Source: Nitrospirota bacterium
GTDB lineage: Bacteria; Nitrospirota; Thermodesulfovibrionia; Thermodesulfovibrionales; UBA6898
DNA length: 64,000 nt
Reading direction: 5' to 3'
Assembly (NCBI GenBank): GCA_021783515.1
Contig: JAJXTV010000016.1
Location: 18,395 to 82,394 of the forward strand
Shown here: positions 9,713-17,687 of the stretch, in pieces
Position numbering within the stretch: the first letter of the stretch is position 1
Layout: every line of letters starts with the position of its first letter
The notes under the pieces: generated by a model
What the model saw: only the letters and a program-made list of their open reading frames with translations
Told to the model about the DNA's origin: nothing
Database searches by the model: none
Translations under genes and position numbers: made by a program

Positions 9713-10247
9713 TGCAGATCGTCCCCCACTTTCCTATGCCTATGCGCGTCCGTGAGATCTCGATGCAGTCGACGTCGCTCCCGGCGCCCCTGTCGGTAAA
9801 CCATATCGGCAGGACCGTCGTTGCGACCGAGGCAGGCGCACTCACCAGCCCCCGCGTATTGAAATCAACGGTGCTCGTCCAAGACGGCGCAAAGTCGAGC
9901 GGCATCGACGTCGGCCATCCCGGCGCGGGCAGAAAGACGGTCCCGGCGTCGTTCGTCGCCCAGAAAACAGAATAACTGTTCGGGCCGAAGGTCAGCCGGA
10001 AGATCCTGTCCCTTTCCATCGCCCTCATCCGCGCAGTCATGAGGTCAGCCTGGACCTGGCGCACCTGACTCTCGACGTTGTATCTCGCCCGCCATCCCTG
10101 GTATTGAAAGCCGAGCGCCACGATGAGCACCCCGATGATGCTGACAACAATGATCAGCTCTATAAGGGTAAATCCTCCCTGGATTCCCGCCTTCGCGGGA
10201 ATGACAGCAGGCAGCATTCTGTGTATGGCCGCTTTGCGATATCTCAT
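9702..10247 (-). CDS. fimT: FimT/GspH-type pseudopilin with repeat-derived leader
   Basis: Pseudopilin of 181 residues. The mature N-terminus is FTLIELIIVVSIIGVLIV (cleavage after Gly25, Glu at mature position 5), then a GspH/FimT-like soluble domain with QADLMTARMRAMERDRIFRL. The leader is odd: VIPAKAGIQGG is the translation of a REP-like palindrome (10180-10206), so the repeat supplies the residues directly before the prepilin peptidase site. The ATG at 10247 is the first in-frame ATG after the pilY1 stop; an internal ATG at 10217 is an alternative. FimT proteins are minor pilins that can bind DNA in some naturally competent bacteria; no such claim is made here. Confidence 0.85.
   Translation of the reverse strand: MRYRKAAIHRMLPAVIPAKAGIQGGFTLIELIIVVSIIGVLIVALGFQYQGWRARYNVESQVRQVQADLMTARMRAMERDRIFRLTFGPNSYSVFWATNDAGTVFLPAPGWPTSMPLDFAPSWTSTVDFNTRGLVSAPASVATTVLPIWFTDRGAGSDVDCIEISRTRIGIGKWGTICNVK
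10180..10206. repeat. REP-like palindrome inside fimT
   Basis: A perfect inverted repeat, ATTCCCGC (10183-10190), loop cttc, GCGGGAAT (10195-10202), flanked by TGG and GACA. This is the widespread bacterial REP-like form usually found between genes. Here it lies in frame in fimT and encodes VIPAKAGIQ. Confidence 0.85.
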
Positions 10248-10264
10248 GGGCGATTCATTATCCA

Positions 10265-13200
10265 CTATCTCTCTCTCATATGCAAGACCCTCTTCACCGG
10301 CGGAGGCGCCGAGATAAGAGACAGGCCCTGGGCCGTAGGGGGCACGCCCTCCATTGACAACGTCTTCCTGCCGCTCTTTTGCGTAAAGGCGGTCTGAAGG
10401 TCCACCTGCTCGATGCTCCCAGTCGAGACCTGTATCAGTGCCTTGCCCTTCAACAGGGCGCCGCCCGCCTCGGCCGTATTGTACTTCACCGCCCAGAGGG
10501 CGGTTTTTCCGCCGGTAGTGCACGCATCGTTATAGGGCTTGAAGCTCGTGAAGTAGACGAGTCCCGAGACGCTCGCAAGCGGGTCGGTAAGCACACGCTC
10601 CGCGTCTGCCTTTGCCGTCGTATCCTGCGGATCGAGCAGGATCTTCCAGCCTTTTGTGGCGGCAACTCCCGCAGTGGTGGCAAGATTGACCGTATCGAGA
10701 TCGGTCAGGCCGAGCACCGTCCCCGACGGCTCAAACGCAACAGTAGGATCGGTTGCCGCCATGCAGCCGGCAGTGAAAGAGCCGGTCACAAAGCAAGGGT
10801 CCTTCGCTCCGATAAGATGTCTTTGGCTTGTCGGATCGTCGACTGCCGTACTGGATTTGAAAAAGTACCTCCCCGTACCGGCATAGACCCAGAGGTTGCC
10901 TCCCGGCTCCTGCAGCCGGACGACCGATGAGGTCACCGGGCCGATGCCGTCGAGCAGCCGGCCGAAGACCCAGCAGTTGGGATTGAGGGCAGTCGAATCG
11001 CTGGCGCATGCGCCGCTGCCGGAGACATTCTTGCCGCTTCGGTCTTCCCGCGTCAGGATCCTCAGGACCCCGCCGTCAGTCCAGGTGCCGCCCGAAGACT
11101 TCTTGGTATAGCCCAAATAGATCGCGTCGTCCTGATAGTCGAGGTCGCTGTCATGGGTCGCATTGAGCATCGATCCGGCAAAGGCGTACTGGATCCCCGT
11201 GTCTATCTGTCTCACCAGTGCCCCTGTCGCAAGATCGAGGATGAAAACGTTGAGGTCCTGGTCCGACCTTCCCATGAACTGATGCTCGGTGGTATCGATC
11301 GGGCCGGTCGGGCCGGAGCCGAGCACCACAAACCACCTTCCGTTCGTTGCGACCGCGGCATCAGGAAAACTCGTCGTCCCGCTCACCGTCCTGTTGTTGA
11401 TCCTCACGATAGAGGGGCCTGAAGTGGTAAATCCGAGCTGGGGATTATTAAACTCCCACATGAATTTAGGATTGTAAGGGTCGGTAACGTCAAGCGCAAA
11501 GTATGAGGAATATCCGAGATCGGCAACCGGCGTATTTACGCAATCGCTGGTGCCGCCGTTACAAGCGACCCCATTGTTTCTGCAGGCCCCTCCGTACCTC
11601 ATCCCGCCGATCAGTATCGTCCTCCAGGTCGAAGCGTCTTTGTTGCAGGTCCAGTAATCGCTCGTGCCAGCGCAGCCGGTAGGCTTACCGATGCTCGCGT
11701 CGAGAACATACGGCGTCAGGTCCACCGAATAGAGGTGGCAGTAGTCGTTCTCCTTCAGATATTTCAGATAGGGCAGGACGCTCTTCGGAATAAAGGCCCA
11801 TAACTCCTTCCCCATTGTGGTGTCGATCGTGCAGCTGCCGGGTGTTCCTCCGCAGTCCGAATCGGCTCCGCAGGCAATAGTCGGGTCTGTGGAGCAGTAT
11901 TTGAGCGTCGCTTTCTGCGTCGGGGTCTGGCTTGTCCATTTCAACCCGAGCCTCCCGAGCCTGAAGGCGTGGAGCATCCCGTCGTTGGCGCCGACAAAAA
12001 TCGTCCCTCTGCTGCGATACCGCCGGCTATCGGTCATCGGAACCGTAGCATCATATTCGCTATCGGCAACGAAATTCCCGTAAGTATAGTCATTGTAGGT
12101 CTTGTCGTAATAATGCAGCTGGACCCATGAGGATATCCGGGGGGTCGAGTCGATAATGTCACCGAGCTTCCATTCATGCTGAATCAAATTGCCGCCGGCG
12201 TCGGTCGTGCCGTCAATTGACACGAGCCTATCCCGGTACATTTCGGTCGCCGTCGTTCCCACGCCGGTAGTATACGTCGTGTCGGGAACATCCGTGCCGC
12301 GCACCCAGGTGAGGATATTCGTCGCGAGCGTCGTATTTTCGGTGCTGGTCGCCGTCGCCACGTCGGTATTCAGTAGCGGCTCCAATGCCGACAGGTTTGC
12401 CGTACTGAATGCGTTTGCGGACCCGGTAAGACCCTGCGTGGCGTCAAGTGGGGTATAGATAGATCTGGTGGCAGGATCCCGGCTCCAGAGCAGCTTGCCG
12501 GCCTCCCAGAGATTGCCGAGAGACTCGAAATCTACGGTGTCTATCTGGGTTCCGGCGCCGCCGTCGGCGGTGCCATAGAACCGGTCGGCGACGGCCGTCT
12601 TCGAATTCGTATCGTATCTGAACTTCAGTACGTAATCCATATGGGCGTTATCTGTGGCGCTGTTGGCAAGGATGTCGAGCACGTAATCCTTGATGACGCC
12701 GCCCTCTTCCCGGATATTGCTGTTGACGAACTGCGGATCGACATAGTACCAGAAGTTCTGGAGGCCGCCGGTCCAGTCTACTGAATTGTCGTAAAACCTC
12801 CTCTTCGGATAATAGATCGCCTGGGCGATATTTGCGCCCGAACCCTCGCCCGATGCAAGCACCGACGCGGCGGTGCCCGATGTTACGCGTTTCAGGATGG
12901 CGTAGACGGCATCCATGATCTTAGATTTGATCTGGACGGCATCATCGGCCGATGCGTAGGTATCAGGCAGATTGTCGCCGTTTTTGTCCCAATCTGCCGA
13001 CGACGGCGGCAGTGGGGCGCAGAGGCTCCCCTTCAGAGTGCTGCTGCCGCAGCCCTGGGGGGTGGTCGGCATCGTGCATGTGTCGGCGGTGCTCGGCAGC
13101 CTTGTCTTGTTTCCGGGAAACGGCTGGGTCGTCGCATTATAATCAAAGGAGCCGTACATGGCGATATTCTGGAGGGCCAGGGGCGCGCCCACACACCACT

Positions 13201-14716
13201 CCCCAGACGGGCAATCGCTTGCGACCTTGCAAGACTTCGACGTCGTCGTCGAGCAGCTGCCGGTCATGAACATGCCTATGGCATACACCCCATCCACCGT
13301 CGCGCTCGTCGAGAAGTTCATAAAGCCCTTATGCATCGCATAGGAAGCAACGGCCGGATCTATCGAATAGGTGGGGAGGGTCGATTCGATCTGGCAGCCG
13401 CCCGCGATAGGGTTGCCGCCGGCGTTCCACTGTCCGTCCGAAAGGAGGATCACGTTATTCTTCACGCAGGTGAGCGAGATGCAGTTGCTGCCTCCGCCAT
13501 TGGGGCATGAATAAAGGGGGTTCTTCCATAGGTTGCCCGAATCGGTATTGCTGGTCTGCACCTGAAAGCCGCCATAGGCCGCCGTAGTCTGCTGGTAGTA
13601 GTTCAGGGCGTCCCACAACGCCGGGGCTGTCGGCGTAAAGGTAGAAACCCCCGCCCTGTTGATGGTCGTGATCAGATTCATGAAGGGGTATGTTGAGGCC
13701 GATGAATTATTCTGGGTAAAGTCGCCGACATAAACCTGATCCAGTATCGCAGTGTTCGACGATCCGGGCCATCCGTAGGTCATGACACCCATTCTCGGCC
13801 TGATCGTAAGGTCTTTGAATTCCTTCACCAACGACATGTTGATCCTCGACCACGGCACCTTAACCTGCATCGAACTAACGGATGTGCCCGTATAACAGGG
13901 GTAAGTCGAAAAATTCGAGCTGTTCGCAGAAGAGGATGCGCTTGAGCAGGTTCCCCCAAAAGTGCCCCAGTTTGCATATCCGCCCGGATCCATAAATTTC
14001 CCGCTATACTGGACCTGCATGTAACAGCCGGTCGCGTCGCAGACACTGTTGACCTTACCTGTGCCGGTGACGGTGACATACTCCCAGGGATTGCAGTAGT
14101 CGTCTCCGTCATTAAGGTTGAGGCAGGTCGCCGGGCTGCCGCCAGTCACCGCCCACTTCGTAAGGTCGAGCCTGCTCATATAAACGTAATTCAGAAAGGC
14201 ACCTGTGCTGTGGTAGTCGGCGGCGGTGCAGGTCTTGCCGGTGGCGCAGTTATACGGCGTAGTGTTGGATGTACATTTCTGGGTGTCGCCATGGGTCTTC
14301 TTATCCTTATAGCAATTGTTCCCTGTATCGACTGACATGCATACGCGTGGCAGGGTATAGCTACAAACCTGCGGAGTCGCAGAGGTATCCTCAACATAAA
14401 TTGGGTTGGACGTAGTGCCTGTATTGATATAATATTTTTCCGGCGTAAAAAGGCCTTCGTATGGAGAGGTGCGCGCCGTATCGTACGCCACATCGCCGCT
14501 GCCGTTCTTGTCTTTTGCATAGGCCTGCCAGCCCATGCTTCCGCTGTCGTCGATCACAAATAATATATTGGGCCCTATCTGGCTGGAAACGAACGGCGGC
14601 GACTGACAATAGTCGCCCATCGAAGCGGCATTAACGCCAGGAGGAGCGACAAAGATGCCCGCCGCGGATATAAAGATCAGAATGGCAAACAAGCGTATTT
14701 TCAAATCCCTGGTCAT
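10265..14716 (-). CDS. pilY1: PilY1-type pilus tip adhesin / biogenesis factor
   Basis: Large secreted protein of about 1483 residues. It has a signal peptide (KIRLFAILIFISAAGIFVA), then a von Willebrand A-like domain whose metal site is FVIDDSGSMGW near residue 55. The C-terminal half is a PilY1 beta-propeller with GTIFVGANDGMLHAFRLG and a calcium-loop-like DSDLDYQDDAIYLG. PilY1 is carried at the tip of type IV pili, promotes assembly by countering PilT retraction, and can sense surfaces. Three inserts share a Cys-rich pattern ending SDC (near 13183-13262, 11828-11905 and 11538-11587). The ATG at 14716 has GGAGGAGAAC directly upstream. It is the first gene after the sigma-54-like promoter and therefore the head of the operon. 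Confidence 0.93.
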   Translation of the reverse strand: MTRDLKIRLFAILIFISAAGIFVAPPGVNAASMGDYCQSPPFVSSQIGPNILFVIDDSGSMGWQAYAKDKNGSGDVAYDTARTSPYEGLFTPEKYYINTGTTSNPIYVEDTSATPQVCSYTLPRVCMSVDTGNNCYKDKKTHGDTQKCTSNTTPYNCATGKTCTAADYHSTGAFLNYVYMSRLDLTKWAVTGGSPATCLNLNDGDDYCNPWEYVTVTGTGKVNSVCDATGCYMQVQYSGKFMDPGGYANWGTFGGTCSSASSSANSSNFSTYPCYTGTSVSSMQVKVPWSRINMSLVKEFKDLTIRPRMGVMTYGWPGSSNTAILDQVYVGDFTQNNSSASTYPFMNLITTINRAGVSTFTPTAPALWDALNYYQQTTAAYGGFQVQTSNTDSGNLWKNPLYSCPNGGGSNCISLTCVKNNVILLSDGQWNAGGNPIAGGCQIESTLPTYSIDPAVASYAMHKGFMNFSTSATVDGVYAIGMFMTGSCSTTTSKSCKVASDCPSGEWCVGAPLALQNIAMYGSFDYNATTQPFPGNKTRLPSTADTCTMPTTPQGCGSSTLKGSLCAPLPPSSADWDKNGDNLPDTYASADDAVQIKSKIMDAVYAILKRVTSGTAASVLASGEGSGANIAQAIYYPKRRFYDNSVDWTGGLQNFWYYVDPQFVNSNIREEGGVIKDYVLDILANSATDNAHMDYVLKFRYDTNSKTAVADRFYGTADGGAGTQIDTVDFESLGNLWEAGKLLWSRDPATRSIYTPLDATQGLTGSANAFSTANLSALEPLLNTDVATATSTENTTLATNILTWVRGTDVPDTTYTTGVGTTATEMYRDRLVSIDGTTDAGGNLIQHEWKLGDIIDSTPRISSWVQLHYYDKTYNDYTYGNFVADSEYDATVPMTDSRRYRSRGTIFVGANDGMLHAFRLGRLGLKWTSQTPTQKATLKYCSTDPTIACGADSDCGGTPGSCTIDTTMGKELWAFIPKSVLPYLKYLKENDYCHLYSVDLTPYVLDASIGKPTGCAGTSDYWTCNKDASTWRTILIGGMRYGGACRNNGVACNGGTSDCVNTPVADLGYSSYFALDVTDPYNPKFMWEFNNPQLGFTTSGPSIVRINNRTVSGTTSFPDAAVATNGRWFVVLGSGPTGPIDTTEHQFMGRSDQDLNVFILDLATGALVRQIDTGIQYAFAGSMLNATHDSDLDYQDDAIYLGYTKKSSGGTWTDGGVLRILTREDRSGKNVSGSGACASDSTALNPNCWVFGRLLDGIGPVTSSVVRLQEPGGNLWVYAGTGRYFFKSSTAVDDPTSQRHLIGAKDPCFVTGSFTAGCMAATDPTVAFEPSGTVLGLTDLDTVNLATTAGVAATKGWKILLDPQDTTAKADAERVLTDPLASVSGLVYFTSFKPYNDACTTGGKTALWAVKYNTAEAGGALLKGKALIQVSTGSIEQVDLQTAFTQKSGRKTLSMEGVPPTAQGLSLISAPPPVKRVLHMRER

Positions 14717-14776
14717 GTTCTCCTCCAAATTAATGCCGGTTAAGCGATAAAAATATCTCTTCTCCCCAGTATGAAA

Positions 14777-14791
14777 GCAACTTCAGTGCCA
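14777..14791 (-). promoter_or_regulatory. Sigma-54 (RpoN) promoter of the pilY1 operon
   Basis: The minus strand reads TGGCAC-tgaag-TTGC, matching the -24/-12 RpoN consensus TGGCACG-N4-TTGC in both elements and in spacing. The predicted start lies about 50 bases before the pilY1 ATG. Type IV pilus genes are RpoN-dependent in several bacteria. No enhancer-binding activator site could be identified. Confidence 0.75.
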
Positions 14792-14870
14792 GGCAACTAC
14801 TTATTAAGCGTCTGATTTTACTATGTATTTCACGCAAAAGACAGCTCTTCTATGTACCCTGCTTCCCAAC

Positions 14871-14888
14871 TGTGTAACGGATTACACA
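14871..14888. promoter_or_regulatory. 18-bp perfect dyad downstream of the NTF2-like gene
   Basis: TGTGTAACGGATTACACA has 7-bp arms around CGGA. It lies six bases after the stop of the NTF2-like gene and about 80 bases upstream of the RpoN promoter of pilY1. It could form a hairpin that ends the upstream transcript, though no T-run follows on the minus strand, or it could be an operator. Confidence 0.4.
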
Positions 14889-14894
14889 ATTTTC

Positions 14895-15347
14895 CTAGAA
14901 CTCCACCCTCAGCCCCTCGACCCTCGTGACGAGCCATTTCGTCCGCTCCTTTTCGAGCGAGAAGGTCAGGTGCGCCGGTTTGGCCGCGTCCCCGACCACA
15001 TAGCCGGTATCCTTGCCGTAGGTGGCGATCACCCGAAGGTCGATCTCCGCTGTAGCCTTATCGTCCTTCACCGAGATCTTTCGGATATCGTATTCGACCT
15101 GGACGCCGGACATCTCCCTGAGCGCCCTTTCGACCGCCTGCTTCAGCGTGATATACGAGAGCCCGTGCTCGTCGGAAAAGTTATAGGAGACCTTCGACAT
15201 CACCTCCTCGACCTTCCGTGCCTCGACCGCCTTCGCGCCTTCCCTGAAGAGCTTTTTGATCCGGGCCTCGTCCGACGGCCAGAGCAGATAGATGAGCACC
15301 GGCGCGATGATCAGGAGCATCAATAGCGCAATCGATTTCTTGCTCAT
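14895..15347 (-). CDS. Membrane-anchored NTF2-like protein of unknown function
   Basis: A 150-residue protein with one N-terminal membrane helix (SIALLMLLIIAPVLIYLLW). The remainder has the alternating helix/strand pattern of the NTF2-like fold: an N-terminal helix ARIKKLFREGAKAVEARK, then strands around VEYDIRKISVKDDKATAEID and LTFSLEKERTKWLVTRVEGL. NTF2-like domains are small-molecule-binding or scaffolding modules, and no catalytic residues can be assigned. It probably faces the periplasm. The start ATG overlaps the bioA stop (ATGA) and has AGGAGG upstream, so it is translated with bioA. The fold assignment is from pattern only; treat the function as unknown. Confidence 0.75.
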   Translation of the reverse strand: MSKKSIALLMLLIIAPVLIYLLWPSDEARIKKLFREGAKAVEARKVEEVMSKVSYNFSDEHGLSYITLKQAVERALREMSGVQVEYDIRKISVKDDKATAEIDLRVIATYGKDTGYVVGDAAKPAHLTFSLEKERTKWLVTRVEGLRVEF

Positions 15348-16786
15348 GCCGCCTCCTTTATCGCCTCTTTGACCGCATCCATCATCCCCTCCAGCTCTTC
15401 TTCCGAAATCGCCAGGGGCGGCATGATCACGATAACGTTTCCGAGCGGCCGGAGCAATATCCCCTTTTCCCTCAGGCGGCAGCAGACCCGCCAGCCCATC
15501 TTCTCCTCCCACGCATAAGGGGTCTTCGACTCTTTGTCCCTGACGAGCTCGATGCCGGCCATGAGCCCCTTGCTCCTCACGTCTCCGACATGGGGAAGCC
15601 GGGACAATTCGGCGAGTCTGTCTTCCAGAAGCCCAATCTTCGGCTTCAGCCTCTCAAGCGTTCCCTCTTTTTCGAATACATCGAGACAGGCGAGGGCCGC
15701 GGCGCAGCCCAGCGGGTTGCCGGTATAGGAATGGCCGTGAAAAAAGGTCTTCAGCTCGCTGAACTCCCCGAGAAAGGCATTGTACACCTCCGCTGTCGCG
15801 ATCGTCACCGCAAGCGGGAGATACCCACCGGTGATCCCCTTCGAAAGACAGATAATGTCAGGGACGACCGACTCGTGCTCGCAGGCGAACATCCTGCCGG
15901 TCCGGCCGAAGCCGGTCGCCACCTCGTCGGCGATGAAGAGGACGTTATATCTTCTGCAGAGCTCCCTCGCCCCTTTGAGATAGCCGGGCGGAAAGACAAT
16001 CATCCCGCCGGCCGCCTGAACTAGCGGCTCGACAATCATCGCGGCGATCTCCTCATGGCGTGTTTCGAGAATCTCTTCGAGGCTCCCGAGGCAGGCGAGA
16101 CCGCAGCCGGGGAATTCCCTGCCCAGCCCGCAGCGGTAGCAATACGGGGAAGGCGCCCTGAAGGTCCTGAACAGGAGAGGCCCGAAGGCCGCATGGAAGA
16201 TATCGACGCCGCCCACGCTCACCGCCCCGAGCGTGTCTCCGTGGTAGGCGTTGTTCAGCGAGACGAAGCGGTCCTTTCCTGCGACCCCTTTATGCCTCCA
16301 GTACTGAAAGGCCATCTTGAGGGCCACCTCGACCGCTGTCGAGCCGTTGTCGGAGTAGAAAACCTTTGCAGGGGCATGGCATGCCTTGCCCCTCCCGGCA
16401 AATGACCGGTCCATCAGTCGCGCCAACCGCTCGGCCAATTGTATCGACGGCACACTGCCGAGGCCAAGGAGCGTGGTGTGCGATATCCTGTCTATCTGGG
16501 CCTTGATCGCCTCGTCGATCTCTTTCTTCCTGTGGCCGTGGATATTCACCCAGAGGGAGGAGACGCCGTCGAGGTAGCGCCTGCCCTTGGTGTCGATGAG
16601 GTGGCAGCCCTCCCCTGCTTCGATGATGACCGGGGCCTCTTCCGCCCATTCCTTCATCTGGGTGAAGGGATGCCAGATATACTTTTTGTCCGCTTCTTCG
16701 AGATGACGCGCAACGTCATCCCGAGGTCCTTCCGGGACGCCCCCTCTTGCGTTAAGAGGGAAAACGGGGGAGTTACGACTGCACAT
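15344..16786 (-). CDS. bioA: Adenosylmethionine-8-amino-7-oxononanoate aminotransferase
   Basis: PLP enzyme of biotin synthesis that transfers an amino group from S-adenosylmethionine to 7-keto-8-aminopelargonate. Hallmarks in the 480 residues are YIWHPFTQMKEW near the N-terminus, GVSSLWVNIHGH, FYSDNGSTAVEVALKMAFQY, the aspartate of FIADEVATGFGRTG, the Schiff-base lysine in CLSKGITGGYLPLA, and FFHGHSYTGNPLGCAAAL. It is 30 or so residues longer than usual because the N-terminus is read through a REP-like sequence (16714-16760); no other in-frame start exists before the conserved block. It overlaps the preceding gene by 14 bases. No other biotin gene is in the window. Confidence 0.95.
   Translation of the reverse strand: MCSRNSPVFPLNARGGVPEGPRDDVARHLEEADKKYIWHPFTQMKEWAEEAPVIIEAGEGCHLIDTKGRRYLDGVSSLWVNIHGHRKKEIDEAIKAQIDRISHTTLLGLGSVPSIQLAERLARLMDRSFAGRGKACHAPAKVFYSDNGSTAVEVALKMAFQYWRHKGVAGKDRFVSLNNAYHGDTLGAVSVGGVDIFHAAFGPLLFRTFRAPSPYCYRCGLGREFPGCGLACLGSLEEILETRHEEIAAMIVEPLVQAAGGMIVFPPGYLKGARELCRRYNVLFIADEVATGFGRTGRMFACEHESVVPDIICLSKGITGGYLPLAVTIATAEVYNAFLGEFSELKTFFHGHSYTGNPLGCAAALACLDVFEKEGTLERLKPKIGLLEDRLAELSRLPHVGDVRSKGLMAGIELVRDKESKTPYAWEEKMGWRVCCRLREKGILLRPLGNVIVIMPPLAISEEELEGMMDAVKEAIKEAA
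16714..16760. repeat. REP-like double hairpin spanning the bioA N-terminus
   Basis: Two small inverted repeats in tandem: TCCCG (16719-16723) with CGGGA (16733-16737), and CCCTCTT (16742-16748) with AAGAGGG (16754-16760). The first unit begins CGTCATCCCG, resembling intergenic GTCATTCCCG-type repeats. It ends 12 bases before the stop of the flippase-like gene and encodes the first residues of BioA. Confidence 0.55.
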
Positions 16787-17687
16787 TCTTCATTCCGCTC
16801 GTATGCCTCACGTAGACGGCCAGACCCGGGATGCTCCCCACGAAGCTCGAGAAGAACCATGAGAGCGAAAGCGACGTCGCCAGCTCCGGCTTGATACCGA
16901 TGAGGCCGAGGAGAAGGACAAATGCCCCCTCCCTGACGCCGAGCCCCGATATCGAGATCGGGACGGTGGTGATGGTGATGATGATCGGGAGAAAGACAAA
17001 GAGCAGAAGGGTCGGAATCTCCTCGCCGAGCGCCGACGCCAGAAGGGCGACCCCCATGAATCCCATAGTCTGGATGCAGAGCGACAGCAGAAACGCCTTC
17101 ACCATCACGTCCCTCCGCGACTTCAGCGAGCCGAAATACTCGTAAAACTCCGAGACCGTCCTGAACCGCCTGCCGAGCTGCAGCCCGAAAAAAAGGAGGC
17201 TCCCGACGATAAAGGCGCATACGATCAGCGGCATGATCCACTGGTAGACCGCGGCCCTGAAGTAGCCGAAGGCGAACGGATAGGCGACAATCCCGATTAC
17301 CATAAGCGCCGCGTACCCGAAGTACCGGTCCATGAAGATCGAGGCGAGCGTGAGGCTGAGCTTCTTTGCGTCCTTGTTGAGATAATAGGCCTTCACCACG
17401 TCCCCCCCGATCAGGCCGGGGAGGAAACTGTTGAAAAAGGCGCCGATCATATAGAGCGAAAAGAGTTTCTTGAAGGTGAACTTCCCGGGCAGGAGGAGCT
17501 TCCACCTGAGGGTCGAGACCGCCTGCGCGCAGAGGTAGATGAGACACGCCCCCAGAAAGTGGAGCGGCCCGATCCGCCTCATCATCGCAAGTATCTCGGC
17601 CGGGCCGGCCTTCGAAAAGACGAGGTAGAGCGAAAGACCGCTTACCGCCAGCTTGAAGGCGAGGAAGGCGGCCTTATTTATCTTCAT
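16773..17687 (-). CDS. Flippase-like integral membrane protein (lysylphosphatidylglycerol synthase TM family)
   Basis: Polytopic inner-membrane protein of 304 residues with about eight hydrophobic segments, for example LSLYLVFSKAGPAEILAMM, FFNSFLPGLIGGDVVKAYYL and SISGLGVREGAFVLLLGLIG. These motifs (LPGLIGGD; SGLGVREG) are typical of the flippase-like/UPF0104 family, the membrane half of lysylphosphatidylglycerol synthases. There is no cytosolic aminoacyl-transferase domain. Such stand-alone proteins are usually found, as here, beside GT2 and GT39 enzymes and are thought to act in lipid or lipid-linked sugar handling. Its start overlaps the GT2 gene by 14 bases and its end overlaps bioA by 14 bases, so expression is coupled. 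Confidence 0.85.
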   Translation of the reverse strand: MKINKAAFLAFKLAVSGLSLYLVFSKAGPAEILAMMRRIGPLHFLGACLIYLCAQAVSTLRWKLLLPGKFTFKKLFSLYMIGAFFNSFLPGLIGGDVVKAYYLNKDAKKLSLTLASIFMDRYFGYAALMVIGIVAYPFAFGYFRAAVYQWIMPLIVCAFIVGSLLFFGLQLGRRFRTVSEFYEYFGSLKSRRDVMVKAFLLSLCIQTMGFMGVALLASALGEEIPTLLLFVFLPIIITITTVPISISGLGVREGAFVLLLGLIGIKPELATSLSLSWFFSSFVGSIPGLAVYVRHTSGMKNVQS

